Source: Mesorhizobium sp. L-2-11
GTDB taxonomy: Bacteria > Pseudomonadota > Alphaproteobacteria > Rhizobiales > Rhizobiaceae
NCBI RefSeq assembly: GCF_016756595.1
Contig: NZ_AP023257.1
Location: 1,302,001-1,366,000 of the forward strand
Length of the DNA: 64,000 nt
Direction of reading: 5' to 3'
The position numbers and the translations under genes are program-made. Numbering within the stretch: position 1 is the stretch's first letter; every line of letters starts with the position of its first letter. Below the pieces are notes generated by a model, which searched no databases, had not been told where the DNA came from, and worked only from the letters and a program-made list of their open reading frames with translations. Shown piece by piece: positions 53,408-62,606 of this stretch.

Positions 53408-54355
53408 TTGCAGAAACGTCGTCTCGGTCAAACCGACCTATCCATCGCGCCGCTGGTTCTGGGCGGCAACGTCTTTGGCTGGACCGCCGACGAGAAAACC
53501 TCTTTCGACCTGCTCGACCGGTTCGTCGGCGCCGGCCTCAACGCCATCGACACCGCCGATTCCTATTCGCGCTGGGCTCCCGGCAACAACGGCGGCGAAT
53601 CCGAAACGATCATCGGCAAATGGATGAAGAGCCGCGGCAACCGCGACAAGGTCGTGGTGATCACCAAGGTCGGGTCGGACATGGGGCAGGGCAGGAAAGA
53701 TCTCTCCGCCGCCTATATCGAAAAGGCCATCGATGCGTCGCTGAAGCGGCTGCAGACCGATGTCGTCGATCTCTATCTGTCGCACTGGCCGGACCCGGCC
53801 ACCCCTTACGAGGAAACGCTCGGCGCCTACCAAAAGCTGCTCGACAAGGGCAAGATCCGCCATGTCGGCGCCTCCAATCTCGACGCCGGCCAGTTGCGCG
53901 CCGCGCTCGACGTGGCAAGCCTGCGAGGCCTGCCGCGCTATGCGGTGCTGCAGCCGGAATACAATCTCTATGACCGCGCCTCCTTCGATGGGGCGCTCCG
54001 CGATCTGTGCATGGCCGAGGATATCGGCGTCGTCAGCTATTTCAGCCTCGCCAAAGGGTTTTTGAGCGGCAAGTACCGCAGCGAAGCCGATCTCGGCAAA
54101 AGCGCGCGTGGCGACGACGTGAAGAATTATCTCAACGGGCGCGGCATGCGCATCCTGGCGGCACTCGACGCCGTATCGGGGCGTCACGCGGCCAAGCCGG
54201 CGGAAGTGGCGCTCGCCTGGGTGATCGCACGGCCCGGCGTCACCGCGCCGATCGCCAGCGCCACGACGCTGGACCAGGTCGACAGCCTCGTCCGCGCCGC
54301 ATCATTGGAGCTCCGTCCCGACGATATCGCCGAGCTCGACAGCGCGAGCGCATAA
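53408..54355 (+). CDS. Aldo/keto reductase
   Basis: NADPH-dependent oxidoreductase with a TIM barrel, 315 residues from a TTG at 53408 that has GGAGA six bases upstream (LQKRRLGQTDLSIAPLVLGG). The frame is open further upstream but overlaps the previous gene. Catalytic tetrad members are Asp/Tyr in IDTADSYSRW, Lys in VVITKVGSD and His in DLYLSHWPDP. C-terminal NADP-binding ASATTLDQVDSL. Substrate is unknown. Confidence 0.9.
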   Translation: MQKRRLGQTDLSIAPLVLGGNVFGWTADEKTSFDLLDRFVGAGLNAIDTADSYSRWAPGNNGGESETIIGKWMKSRGNRDKVVVITKVGSDMGQGRKDLSAAYIEKAIDASLKRLQTDVVDLYLSHWPDPATPYEETLGAYQKLLDKGKIRHVGASNLDAGQLRAALDVASLRGLPRYAVLQPEYNLYDRASFDGALRDLCMAEDIGVVSYFSLAKGFLSGKYRSEADLGKSARGDDVKNYLNGRGMRILAALDAVSGRHAAKPAEVALAWVIARPGVTAPIASATTLDQVDSLVRAASLELRPDDIAELDSASA

Positions 54356-54503
54356 ACGCCAGCGCGAAGCGGCGGCTTGATCAAACAGCAGCCAAGGACC
54401 GTGCGCGGCCTGCGCCGGAAGGCTCCCTGCACGATCATTCAAGACGCCTTGGTGTGCCCTGCCATACCATTTGCCGGCACCGCGCCTGGATACTGGTATA
54501 CAG

Positions 54504-55121
54504 ATGGCCGAACTGGTCTTTTCCCATCCGGAACTATGGCAGCAATTGCTCGCGCTTGTGCTGGCATCGGCGGTCGTGATGGGCAGTCCGGGGCCGGCGA
54601 CGATAAGCGTCACCGCGGTTGGCGCCGCCTTCGGCCTGCGCGATTCGCTCCGCTACGCCTCGGGCATCATTCTTGGTACGGTCGCCGTGCTTTTGGTCGT
54701 GGCGACGGGCATTACGGCCATGCTCGCCTCAGTGCCAAAGCTCACACCGCTGCTGGCGGTGGCATCCGCAGCCTACATCCTCTACCTCGCCTTCAAGATA
54801 GCAACGGCCCCGCCTCTGGCAGCGCGTACCGGCGGGGCGTCACGTCCCACATTCCTCGGCGGGTTTCTTCTGGCCGTCGCCAACCCGAAAGCCTATGTGG
54901 CGATTGCCGCCGTATTTGCCGGCACGTCTTCTGCCGGTGAGCTCGATGCAGGGCTCAAGTTGGCGGTCCTCGCTTCGATGATCATCGCCATCCATGTCCT
55001 GTGGCTTCTCGCCGGGGCAGCGTTTGCGCGCTTCCTGCGCAAACCGCTGGCCTCGCCGATCATCAATCTGACGTTCGCGGCAACCCTGGTTTTGACAACG
55101 GCGCTGGCTGTGATTCCCTAG
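54504..55121 (+). CDS. LysE/RhtB-family exporter
   Basis: Inner-membrane amino-acid or metabolite exporter, 205 residues, six hydrophobic segments. The family motif is GSPGPATISVTAVGAAFGLR near the N-terminus; FLLAVANPKAYVAIAAVFAG is the second LysE hallmark. The ATG at 54504 is used; the frame could start at a GTG/ATG eleven codons earlier. The 148-base gap before it holds nothing recognisable. It is convergent with plsC. Confidence 0.88.
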   Translation: MAELVFSHPELWQQLLALVLASAVVMGSPGPATISVTAVGAAFGLRDSLRYASGIILGTVAVLLVVATGITAMLASVPKLTPLLAVASAAYILYLAFKIATAPPLAARTGGASRPTFLGGFLLAVANPKAYVAIAAVFAGTSSAGELDAGLKLAVLASMIIAIHVLWLLAGAAFARFLRKPLASPIINLTFAATLVLTTALAVIP

Positions 55122-55147
55122 GGGATACTGCCGACCAGGCAGATGGT

Positions 55148-55942
55148 TCAGGCCGGGATATCGGAGCCAAGTTCCCTTACCCGCTTTACCGCCGTCGGCG
55201 GCATTGGCGGCGGGTTTGGCGCCTGGGACGCCTCGATGAGCAGCTGGTCGCAGGCGGCTTCTGTCTCGCCGATCAGCCGTTCCATGAATTCCTCCTTGCC
55301 CAAACCCGCCGGGATCGGCGGCAGGAAGCGCGCCTTGATCGTGCCTGGATAGCGCAGGAATTTCCGCCGCGGCCAATAGAGGCCGGCGACATGGGCGACC
55401 GGCACCACCGGAATGCCAAGCTGGGTATAGAGCTCGACGATGCCGTATTTATAGGCCGGCTCGTCGCCCGGCGCCCGGCGCGTGCCCTCGGGATAGATGA
55501 TCAGCTGGCGGGGATTGCGCGCCAGCTCCTGCCTGGTCGCGGCGACCACCGCTTTCAGCGCCTTCGAGCGGCTGCCGCGGTCGACCGGGATCATCCGCAT
55601 TTTCAGGATGTACCAGCCGAAGAACGGGATCCAGGTCAGTTCCCGCTTGAGGATGTAGATCGGATCCTGCAGGAACGGGAAGAAGGCGATCGCGTCCCAG
55701 AAGGATTGGTGCTTCGGTGCCAGGATGAAGGAACCCTCGGGCAGGTTTTCCTGGCCGGTGATCTCGCTTTTGGTGCCGGCGATCTTGTCATAGAGCCACA
55801 TGCTGGTGCGCGACCAGAATTTCGGCACGAACCAGGCGCGGTGACGAGGCGACAGGAAATAGTACGGGGTCCAGAGGATCATCTGGACGATCAGATTGAC
55901 GTAGAAGACGAGGTTGAACGCCAACGAGCGAATAAGGAGCAT
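55148..55942 (-). CDS. plsC: 1-acylglycerol-3-phosphate acyltransferase
   Basis: Membrane-bound enzyme making phosphatidic acid, 264 residues. It has an N-terminal hydrophobic segment (LAFNLVFYVNLIVQMILWTP), the catalytic HX4D in LAPKHQSFWDAIAF, FGWYILKMRMIPVDRG, and the substrate motif IYPEGTRRAPG. In related genomes it follows ftsE-ftsX-ydcF directly; here four extra genes separate it from ydcF. Confidence 0.93.
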   Translation of the reverse strand: MLLIRSLAFNLVFYVNLIVQMILWTPYYFLSPRHRAWFVPKFWSRTSMWLYDKIAGTKSEITGQENLPEGSFILAPKHQSFWDAIAFFPFLQDPIYILKRELTWIPFFGWYILKMRMIPVDRGSRSKALKAVVAATRQELARNPRQLIIYPEGTRRAPGDEPAYKYGIVELYTQLGIPVVPVAHVAGLYWPRRKFLRYPGTIKARFLPPIPAGLGKEEFMERLIGETEAACDQLLIEASQAPNPPPMPPTAVKRVRELGSDIPA

Positions 55943-56021
55943 GTGGGAAGTGCCCGGTGAGGAGGTGTGCGTTGGTTACACCAAGCGCGGACAAAAAGGA
56001 AACGGCGCGATGGCCCGTTCG

Positions 56022-56933
56022 TCAGGCCTGCCACGTTTCTTGCACCAGCCGCTTCTTCAGGTGTGGAGCGGCGAAGTCGAGGAACGCGCGCAGTTTCACC
56101 GGCAGCAGGCCCTGGCCGGCATGCACGAGACTGACCGACCATGGCTGCGGCTCGAATGCCTCCAGCACGGTGCGGAGGGTGCCCGACCGCACTGAAGCTG
56201 CGATCTGGTAGGAAAGCACCCTCGTCAACCCGATGCCGGCAATCGCAGCATCGATCGCCGCTTCCGCGGTGTTGACCCGAAGCCGTGAGCGGATCGGAAC
56301 CGTGAGGTCGCTCTTGCCGGTGGAAAAAGTCCATGCGGCAGGAGCGGTGAGCCCCTCGAAGGTGACGCAGCTGTGTGCCGCGAGGTCTTTCGGCGTCTCC
56401 GGCGTGCCGTGCTCGGCCAGATAGGCCGGGCTCGCGCAAACAACGCGCCGGATCGAGCCGATGCGGGTGGCCACAAGGCTGGAGTCGGGAAGCTGGCCGA
56501 TGCGGACGGCGAGATCGATGTGCTCCTCGGTCAACTGGGTTATCCGGTCCGCAAGCATTAGCCGAATAGCCACGTCGGGGTAGGCAGCGAGGAAGCCGGT
56601 GACGACCGGCAGCACATGCAGGCGGCCAAAGACGATCGGTGCGGTGATGATCAGTTCGCCTGTCGGGGCGCTGTATTCGCCGGCGGCGGTCCGCTCAGCC
56701 TCGCCGACCTCGTCGAGAATGCGATGGCAGGCAGCGAGGTAGGCGTGACCTGCGTCGGTCAGCGTCAGCTGCCGCGTCGAGCGGTTCAGAAGACGCGTCT
56801 TCAGATGCCGCTCCAGGTCGGAGACCTTGCGGCTGACCGTTGCCAGCGGGATGCCGAAACGGCGCCCGGCGGCCGAAAGGCTGCCGGCCTCCACCGCGGC
56901 GACAAAAAGCGACATGGCCTCGAGGCGATCCAT
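56022..56933 (-). CDS. LysR-family transcriptional regulator
   Basis: Regulator of 303 residues: N-terminal winged helix-turn-helix (LFVAAVEAGSLSAAGRRFG; ATVSRKVSDLERHLKTRLL; LNRSTRQLTLTDAGHAYL) and a substrate-binding domain with the RLMLADRITQLTEEHIDLAV segment typical of the CrgA/AaeR subgroup. It is divergent from the three-gene cassette at 57041-58735 over a 107-base gap, the usual layout for LysR control of its target; the ligand is unknown. Confidence 0.92.
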   Translation of the reverse strand: MDRLEAMSLFVAAVEAGSLSAAGRRFGIPLATVSRKVSDLERHLKTRLLNRSTRQLTLTDAGHAYLAACHRILDEVGEAERTAAGEYSAPTGELIITAPIVFGRLHVLPVVTGFLAAYPDVAIRLMLADRITQLTEEHIDLAVRIGQLPDSSLVATRIGSIRRVVCASPAYLAEHGTPETPKDLAAHSCVTFEGLTAPAAWTFSTGKSDLTVPIRSRLRVNTAEAAIDAAIAGIGLTRVLSYQIAASVRSGTLRTVLEAFEPQPWSVSLVHAGQGLLPVKLRAFLDFAAPHLKKRLVQETWQA

Positions 56934-57040
56934 ATTTCTCCCGGAAAATGGAAGGATAGGTTGCTAATATGGCATCTACATCCGAATGATGGAAGGGACC
57001 ATGTTTTGGCGGCGAAGCTGATCAACGAGAAGGAATGCCG

Positions 57041-57592
57041 ATGCCCCGTATCCCTACACCCGCGTCCATAGAGACCGCGCTTGCTGCGTCGCAGCCGATG
57101 CTACATGCCGTCGAGAAGCAACTCGGCGTCGTGCCAAACCTCTTCAGGCTTGTTGCCAATAGCCCGGCTGCGCTTGAAGGCTATCTCAGCCTGTCTGGAG
57201 CGCTTGCCAAAGGCCGCCTGCCCGCGCCGACGCGCGAGCGCATTGCTCTGGCGGTTGCCGAGGTCAATGGCTGCAGCTACTGCCTTTCCGCTCACAGCTA
57301 TCTCGGCAAGAATCTCGCCAAGCTTGATGATGCCGAAATGGCCGCCAATCGCGCGGGCAGCTCCAACGATCCCAAGGCCGCCGCAGCCGTGCGTTTCGCC
57401 ACCAAGATTGCGCGCGACCGCGGCCATATCGGTGACGAGGATCTCAGCGCCGTCAGGCTCGCAGGCTACGACGATGCGCAGATCATCGAGATCGTCCAGC
57501 ATGTCGCTCTCAATGTCTGGACCAACTATGTCAATGAGGTTGCCGGGACGGAAATCGACTTTCCGGTCGTTTCTGCCCGCAGGGCAGCCTGA
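57041..57592 (+). CDS. Carboxymuconolactone-decarboxylase/AhpD-like peroxidase-related protein
   Basis: A 183-residue protein of the CMD family, peroxidase-related type. The redox motif is NGCSYCLSAHSYLG (CxxC plus His proton relay), typical of AhpD-like disulfide reductases; the N-terminal QPMLHAVEKQLGVVPNLFRL fits. The ATG at 57041 has AGAAGGA at better spacing than the ATG two codons earlier. First gene of the cassette facing the LysR regulator; likely part of a response to peroxides or electrophiles (inference). Confidence 0.88.
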   Translation: MPRIPTPASIETALAASQPMLHAVEKQLGVVPNLFRLVANSPAALEGYLSLSGALAKGRLPAPTRERIALAVAEVNGCSYCLSAHSYLGKNLAKLDDAEMAANRAGSSNDPKAAAAVRFATKIARDRGHIGDEDLSAVRLAGYDDAQIIEIVQHVALNVWTNYVNEVAGTEIDFPVVSARRAA

Positions 57593-57628
57593 GTTCAGCG
57601 AGCGTTGAGTCCGTCGCAAGGAGTTCCC

Positions 57629-58099
57629 ATGTCTGAAAGCCGCCCGCCGCTCCCGCCATTCACCGCCGAGACCGCCGCACAGAAGGCACGCATGGCGGAG
57701 GATGTCTGGAACTCCCGCGATCCGGCACGGGTCGCGCTTGCCTACACAATCGACAGCCGCTGGCGCAACCGGGCCGAGTTCCTGCAAGGGCGCGAGGCCA
57801 TCCAGACCTTCCTCACACGCAAATGGACTGGCGAATGCGACTACCGGCTCATCAAGGAGGTCTGGGCCTTCCGCGACAACCGTATCGCCGTGCGTTTCGC
57901 GTATGAATGGCACGACCACAGCGGCTCGTGGTTCCGCAGCTACGGCAACGAGAACTGGGAGTTCGATGAGCATGGGTTGATGCGCTTGCGCATCGCCAGC
58001 ATCAACGACCTGCCGATCCTCGAGGCCGACCGCAAATATCATTGGCCGCTTGGCCGCCGGCCGGACGGTCATCCCTCTCTATCGGAACTCGGCCTTTGA
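57629..58099 (+). CDS. DUF1348 / SnoaL-like (NTF2-fold) protein
   Basis: A 156-residue protein of the DUF1348 family with an NTF2-like fold: [80 protein letters not shown], then [19 protein letters not shown] precedes the ATG at 57629. Function of the family is unknown. Middle gene of the LysR-linked cassette, 36 bases after the CMD-family gene. Confidence 0.88.
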   Translation: MSESRPPLPPFTAETAAQKARMAEDVWNSRDPARVALAYTIDSRWRNRAEFLQGREAIQTFLTRKWTGECDYRLIKEVWAFRDNRIAVRFAYEWHDHSGSWFRSYGNENWEFDEHGLMRLRIASINDLPILEADRKYHWPLGRRPDGHPSLSELGL

Positions 58100-58111
58100 A
58101 GGAGGCTTTCC

Positions 58112-58735
58112 ATGAATGCTCACGTCTTCACCAGCGATGTCGCCTTTACGCCAACCGTCAAGGCGATCCAGGCCCGCAAAGGCTCACGCGCGGCCTATGC
58201 CCGCGTCGAGGAGCGCGGCGGCTGGCAAGCCGATATCACGCCCGACCTCGCCGCCTTCATCGAGGCGCAGACCAGCGTCTTCCTGTCGACGGCCAATGGT
58301 GAGGGCCAGCCCTACATCCAGCATCGCGGCGGGCCGGCCGGCTTCCTCAAGGTGCTCGACGAGCGGACGATCGGCTTCGCCGATTTCTCCGGCAACAGGC
58401 AATTCATCACCCAGGGCAATCTGGACGACAACCCGCGGGCTTTCCTGTTCCTGATCGACTATGCGCATCGGCAGCGCATCAAGATCTGGGGCAGCGCGCG
58501 GGTCGTCGAACAGGACGCCGAACTGATGGCGAAGCTGATGCCTGAAGGCTACAAGGCGCGCCCGGAGCAGATCATCATGTTCACGGTTTCGGCGTGGGAT
58601 TCCAATTGCCCGCAGCACATTCCACAGCGTTTTGAAGCTGCCGATGTGGCGGCGGCGCTGGCCGAGCGGGACAAGCGTATCGAACTTCTCGAACACGAGG
58701 TCGCGCGGCTGCGCAGCGCCACGGTCAAGGAATAG
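58112..58735 (+). CDS. Pyridoxamine-phosphate-oxidase-like flavoprotein
   Basis: A 207-residue protein with the split-barrel FMN fold: AAYARVEERGGW, FIEAQTSVFLSTANGEGQPY, IQHRGGPAGFLKVLD, FADFSGNRQFITQGNLDDNP, RAFLFLIDYAHRQRIKIWGS. Such proteins are FMN- or F420-type reductases of small molecules, with no firm substrate. The C-terminal 30 residues are helical (LAERDKRIELLEHEVARLR). GGAGG precedes the ATG, 12 bases after the DUF1348 gene. Third gene of the cassette. Confidence 0.88.
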   Translation: MNAHVFTSDVAFTPTVKAIQARKGSRAAYARVEERGGWQADITPDLAAFIEAQTSVFLSTANGEGQPYIQHRGGPAGFLKVLDERTIGFADFSGNRQFITQGNLDDNPRAFLFLIDYAHRQRIKIWGSARVVEQDAELMAKLMPEGYKARPEQIIMFTVSAWDSNCPQHIPQRFEAADVAAALAERDKRIELLEHEVARLRSATVKE

Positions 58736-58753
58736 TACCGGTTCCAGATCGGC

Positions 58754-59473
58754 TCAGTTCGGCGCAACAGCCTCGGCCAGCGCGATGCCGGTTGGCGTTG
58801 GCTTGACCGGCACGATGCCGCGCGCCAGCGCCAGCAGATATTTGTTGTATTCGGTGAACAGCACGCGCAAGGCTCTCGGCTTGGTCAGCCAGCCGCCATT
58901 GCCAAGATTGCTGTTGACCACCGGATAGGGCTCGAGCTTGGCGTTGTGCAGCAGCCGGCCCATTTCCAGCAGGCTGCGCGGCATGTGATAGTTGTTGGTG
59001 ACGAGGATCACGCTGCCATAGGCGTGGTCTTCCACCCACTTGGCACTTTCCTCGGCATTGCCGATCGTGTCGAGCGCGGCACGGTCGATGTCGACGCAGC
59101 AGGAAAACAATTTCTTGTCGCCGCGGGTCGCGACCTGTAGCTGGCGGCGGCTGGCGGAAGGATGCACGCCGCTGATCAGTAGCCGCTCGCCCTTGCCGGA
59201 CGCAAGCAGACCCATGGCCGCGTCGAGACGCGAATGGCCGCCGGTCAGCACGATGATGGCATCAGCCCTTGCCGGATTGACGGGCGTTGCGAGACGGCTG
59301 ACGGTGTTGGCGAACCAGCCGAAGCCGCCGGCAAAGAGCGTTGCCAGTACGAGCAGAAAGAAAACGGAGATGCGTAGCGCGCTCGCCAATCGGCCGGGCT
59401 TGACGCGCTCGCTTGAACGCGTAATCACCAAGGGCAACTGTCCAGCCATTCCGGTCGAGTCGCGCGCGTCCAT
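58754..59473 (-). CDS. YdcF/DUF218-family membrane protein
   Basis: A 239-residue protein with one N-terminal helix (ISVFFLLVLATLFAGGFGWF) and a periplasmic DUF218 domain: ADAIIVLTGGHSRLDAAMGL, LLISGVHPSASRRQL, ESAKWVEDHAYGSVILVTNN, YHMPRSLLEMGRLL. Relatives (ElyC, SanA) act in envelope integrity. It follows ftsX by 80 bases on the same strand, as in other Rhizobiales, so it belongs to the ftsEX transcription unit. Confidence 0.88.
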   Translation of the reverse strand: MDARDSTGMAGQLPLVITRSSERVKPGRLASALRISVFFLLVLATLFAGGFGWFANTVSRLATPVNPARADAIIVLTGGHSRLDAAMGLLASGKGERLLISGVHPSASRRQLQVATRGDKKLFSCCVDIDRAALDTIGNAEESAKWVEDHAYGSVILVTNNYHMPRSLLEMGRLLHNAKLEPYPVVNSNLGNGGWLTKPRALRVLFTEYNKYLLALARGIVPVKPTPTGIALAEAVAPN

Positions 59474-59554
59474 CGTCCTTATCGTTAACTCCGAAATGCG
59501 GCGTTTAGTAGGTCGGAAAGCACAAATTTCGTTACGCTAATTCTCTATCCGTGA

Positions 59555-60541
59555 TCACCCGGCGTCCGGCTGGCGGACATCGATGTCGCTGAGATAGGTG
59601 ACGACGGTGACATGGGAGGTTGCCGCGGTCAGCGCACCGATGACCAGCACCATGAGAACAACGCCGAGATAGCCCGCCGAACCGATGGCGAAATTGCCGA
59701 ACAGGGCGGTCGCCTGATCGGCCTCAGGCGTTGCCATGTTGCGCGACGACCACCACGAGAAGACGATGAAGACGAACACCGCCGCCGCACCCCCGGCGGC
59801 GGCGCCCTTCATGCCGGTGACGAGAAAGTGGTGGCGGAATTCGCGCGCGATGAAGCGCGCTTCGGCGCCGACGAAATGCAGCACCTCGATGATGTGGCCG
59901 TTGCCGGCCATGGCGCCGCGCGTCGCGAACACCACGGTCAGCACGGTTGCCGCCAGCATCAGCGCCAGCACGGCGATGCCGATGGTCACCGTGGTGCGGG
60001 CCATGGCGACGAGCCGGTCGACCCAGGTGCGATGGTCGTCAAGCGAGGCACTGGGCAGTTTCGGCGTGATCGCGGCGCGCATTGCGGCGAAATCGGGCGG
60101 GTTGCTCTCGTCTATGGTGACGATGATCAGACGCGGCACCGGCAGCTCGTCGATGTTGAGGCCCGACCCCAGCCAGGGTTCCAAAAGCCGCGCCGTGGCA
60201 TCGCGGTCGACGATCCTGGTGCTCTTCACGCCAGGAAATTCGCCGGCGATCTGCGAGGCCTTGGCAAGGGCTGCCTCGATGTCGAGGCCGTCCAACGGCT
60301 TGATCTGGATCGTCGCCTCGCGTGAGATCTGGTTCTCCCAGACCGAGGCGGTGTCGCGCACCAGCGTCACCGCGCCGAAGGTCAGGCAGGAGAGAAACGT
60401 CATGATGGCGATGACCAGGACCAGCGCCCGGCCGGCGATGTTCTGCGCCGGCACGATCGGCGCCATCTTGCGCTGAACGCGCTGGGTCGCAGCCCTCTCA
60501 GCGCGTTGGTCTTCGACATGGCGAGCGGACGGGTCAGTCAT
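59555..60541 (-). CDS. ftsX: Cell-division protein FtsX
   Basis: Membrane partner of FtsE, 328 residues. First helix ALVLVIAIMTFLSCLTFGAV, a periplasmic loop (WENQISREATIQIKPLDGLD) and three C-terminal helices including TVTIGIAVLALMLAATVLTV and IIEVLHFVGAEARFIAREFR, the latter the FtsX intracellular motif. The FtsEX complex regulates peptidoglycan hydrolases at the septum. The start overlaps the ftsE stop by eight bases. Confidence 0.94.
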   Translation of the reverse strand: MTDPSARHVEDQRAERAATQRVQRKMAPIVPAQNIAGRALVLVIAIMTFLSCLTFGAVTLVRDTASVWENQISREATIQIKPLDGLDIEAALAKASQIAGEFPGVKSTRIVDRDATARLLEPWLGSGLNIDELPVPRLIIVTIDESNPPDFAAMRAAITPKLPSASLDDHRTWVDRLVAMARTTVTIGIAVLALMLAATVLTVVFATRGAMAGNGHIIEVLHFVGAEARFIAREFRHHFLVTGMKGAAAGGAAAVFVFIVFSWWSSRNMATPEADQATALFGNFAIGSAGYLGVVLMVLVIGALTAATSHVTVVTYLSDIDVRQPDAG

Positions 60542-61193
60542 AGATATCCAGCCTTCCGCCGGACAGGATCATGCGGCGTGCGTCGACCTGTTCCATCAGG
60601 CCGAGGTCGTGCGTTGCGATCACCACGGCGGTGCCCAACCGGTTGAGTTCGATGAACAGCCGCAACAGGCGTCGCGCCAGCGGCGGATCGACATTGCCGG
60701 TCGGCTCGTCGGCAAGCAGGATTTCCGGCTGCTCGATCAGCGCCCTGGCGATTGCGGCGCGCTGCTTCTCGCCACCCGAAAGCACCGGCGGCAGCACATG
60801 CATGCGCTCGCCAAGGCCGACCCATTTCAAGAGTTCGGTCACGTCGGTGCGGTAACTGGCCTCCTCGCGCCCGCGCACGCGCAGCGGCAAGGCCACATTC
60901 TCATAGGTCGTCATGTGATCGAGCAGGCGAAAGTCCTGGAACACCACACCGATGCGCCGCCGCAGAAGCGGCAGCTCGGCGCGCGAGATGCGCGAACGGT
61001 CCTTGCCGAAGATGGTGATCAGCCCGCGCGTCGGCTTGAGCGACATGAACAAAAGCCGCAGCAGCGTCGTCTTGCCGGCGCCCGAAGGGCCGCTCAGGAA
61101 CTGGAAGGAGCGCTCCGGTATGTGCAAGGAAATGTCGCGGAGGATTTCCGGACCCATGCCATAGCGGAGGCCGACATTTTCGAAGCGGATCAC
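60534..61193 (-). CDS. ftsE: Cell-division ATPase FtsE
   Basis: ABC-type ATPase of the division machinery, 219 residues. Walker A LSGPSGAGKTTLLRLL, signature PPVLSGGEKQRAAIARALIE, Walker B PEILLADEPTGNVDP and H-loop VVIATHDLGL are intact. The N-terminal FENVGLRYGMGPEILRDISL is typical of FtsE. It heads the ftsE-ftsX-ydcF unit; the divergent hypothetical gene begins near 61389. Confidence 0.95.
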   Translation of the reverse strand: MIRFENVGLRYGMGPEILRDISLHIPERSFQFLSGPSGAGKTTLLRLLFMSLKPTRGLITIFGKDRSRISRAELPLLRRRIGVVFQDFRLLDHMTTYENVALPLRVRGREEASYRTDVTELLKWVGLGERMHVLPPVLSGGEKQRAAIARALIEQPEILLADEPTGNVDPPLARRLLRLFIELNRLGTAVVIATHDLGLMEQVDARRMILSGGRLDIYD

Positions 61194-61388
61194 GTTCGAC
61201 GACCTGAAACTTGCGGCGGCGACGAGCCAACCTTCTCTGAGAAAGGACCATCGGCCGGCATGGTTAACCCTCGGTTAATTTTGGGATTCTTTGGGCGCGT
61301 CACAAGGGTTTCGGGTGGGGAAGCGTTAACCATTTCCGTTTACGCAAAAGAAACGAAGAGCGAACAAGTGCGAAGTGCTGGGGCCGCG

Positions 61389-62036
61389 ATGGCTGACGAT
61401 CGAACCGCGCGCCCGGTTTCCGGCGAAATCATGACCGATACGGCCGCAAATCCTGCGCCGGAACGCATCGTGCGTGATCCAGCCGGTGACATCCTCGACG
61501 CCGACTACGAGGTGCTGCCGCGCTTAACCGCCGGCACGGGCGTTTCGCTGCCGCTTTTGCGCGTGATCACCACGCCATCGATCAAAGGCATGGACATGCT
61601 GCGCAAGCCGGTAGCGGCGATGGAACGGCTGCGGGCGTCGCGCGGCGGGCCGATCTTCTGGATAGCCGGCCTCAGTGCCGCGTTTGCAGCCTTCTGGATC
61701 TCGGGCGGCCACGCGCTGGTGCGCCAGACGCCGCTTCTTCTGGCGGCGCAACAAGCGGGCGCTGCCCTGACCATTTCAGGCGTTACGTCGCGTATCGATG
61801 CGTCCGGGCCGCAACCTGTCCTGTTCGTCGGTGGCGAGGCCGCGAATGACGGCGCCAGCCCGTCGCCATTGCCACCGCTGGAAGTCCGGGTCACCGGCAA
61901 TGACAGGCGCACAACCCGTTACAGGCTGGCGACATTTAACCGTTCGCTGGCGCCCGGCGAAAGATTTGGCTTTTCCAGCCGGCTCGACGTGCCTAGAAAC
62001 GGGGTTAAGGCCGTCTCGGTCACCTTCGCCAATTAG
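61389..62036 (+). CDS. Conserved single-pass membrane protein next to ftsE
   Basis: A 215-residue protein with one transmembrane segment (GGPIFWIAGLSAAFAAFWIS) and a C-terminal domain of beta type (VLFVGGEAANDG, LPPLEVRVTGNDRRTTRYRL, GERFGFSSRLDVP), resembling the C-terminal part of the zinc-ribbon (MJ0042-type) proteins found at this site in Rhizobiales; the N-terminal zinc ribbon is not seen. ATG 61389 is assumed; a GTG seven codons earlier is possible. hpt follows after 27 bases. Function unknown. Confidence 0.75.
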   Translation: MADDRTARPVSGEIMTDTAANPAPERIVRDPAGDILDADYEVLPRLTAGTGVSLPLLRVITTPSIKGMDMLRKPVAAMERLRASRGGPIFWIAGLSAAFAAFWISGGHALVRQTPLLLAAQQAGAALTISGVTSRIDASGPQPVLFVGGEAANDGASPSPLPPLEVRVTGNDRRTTRYRLATFNRSLAPGERFGFSSRLDVPRNGVKAVSVTFAN

Positions 62037-62063
62037 CGGCGATCATTTCTGGAAAGGCAGCCA

Positions 62064-62606
62064 ATGCCAATCGTGCGCGGCAAGGATATCGAGGTCCTGT
62101 TTTCGGCGTCGGCGATCGCCCGCCGCAATCTGGAGCTCGCCAAGGAGATCGCCGGGCACGACTATCACGACCTTCTGGTGATTTCGGTGCTGAAAGGATC
62201 GTTCATCTTCGCCGCCGACCTCATCCGCGCCATGCACGATGTCGGCCTGTCGCCCGAGGTCGAATTCATCTTCATCTCCAGCTACGGCGCCGGCACCACC
62301 AGCGGCGAGGTTAGGGTGCTGCGAGATATCGACAATGAAGTCGCCGGCCGAGACGTGCTGTTGATCGACGACATCCTCGAATCTGGCAAGACGCTGTCGT
62401 TCACCCGCGACCTGATGCTGTCGCGCGGCGCCAAAAGCTGTGCCATCGCCGTGCTGCTCGACAAGCGCATGCGCCGCCAGACCGCGCTCAACGCCGACTA
62501 TGTCGGCTTCGACTGCCCCGACTATTTCGTCGTCGGCTACGGCATGGATGTCGCCCACGCCTTTCGTGAACTGCCGTTTGTGGGCGTCGTCAAGGGCGAC
62601 GCCTAG
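62064..62606 (+). CDS. hpt: Hypoxanthine phosphoribosyltransferase
   Basis: Purine salvage enzyme making IMP (or GMP) from base and PRPP; 180 residues. PRPP-binding loop VLLIDDILESGKTLSFTRDL, N-terminal LVISVLKGSFIFAADLIRAM, the flexible-loop segment SSYGAGTTSGEVRVL and purine-recognition VGFDCPDYFVVGYGMD. Length and motifs are complete. Stop at 62606 is followed by a 325-base gap with repeats. Confidence 0.95.
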   Translation: MPIVRGKDIEVLFSASAIARRNLELAKEIAGHDYHDLLVISVLKGSFIFAADLIRAMHDVGLSPEVEFIFISSYGAGTTSGEVRVLRDIDNEVAGRDVLLIDDILESGKTLSFTRDLMLSRGAKSCAIAVLLDKRMRRQTALNADYVGFDCPDYFVVGYGMDVAHAFRELPFVGVVKGDA

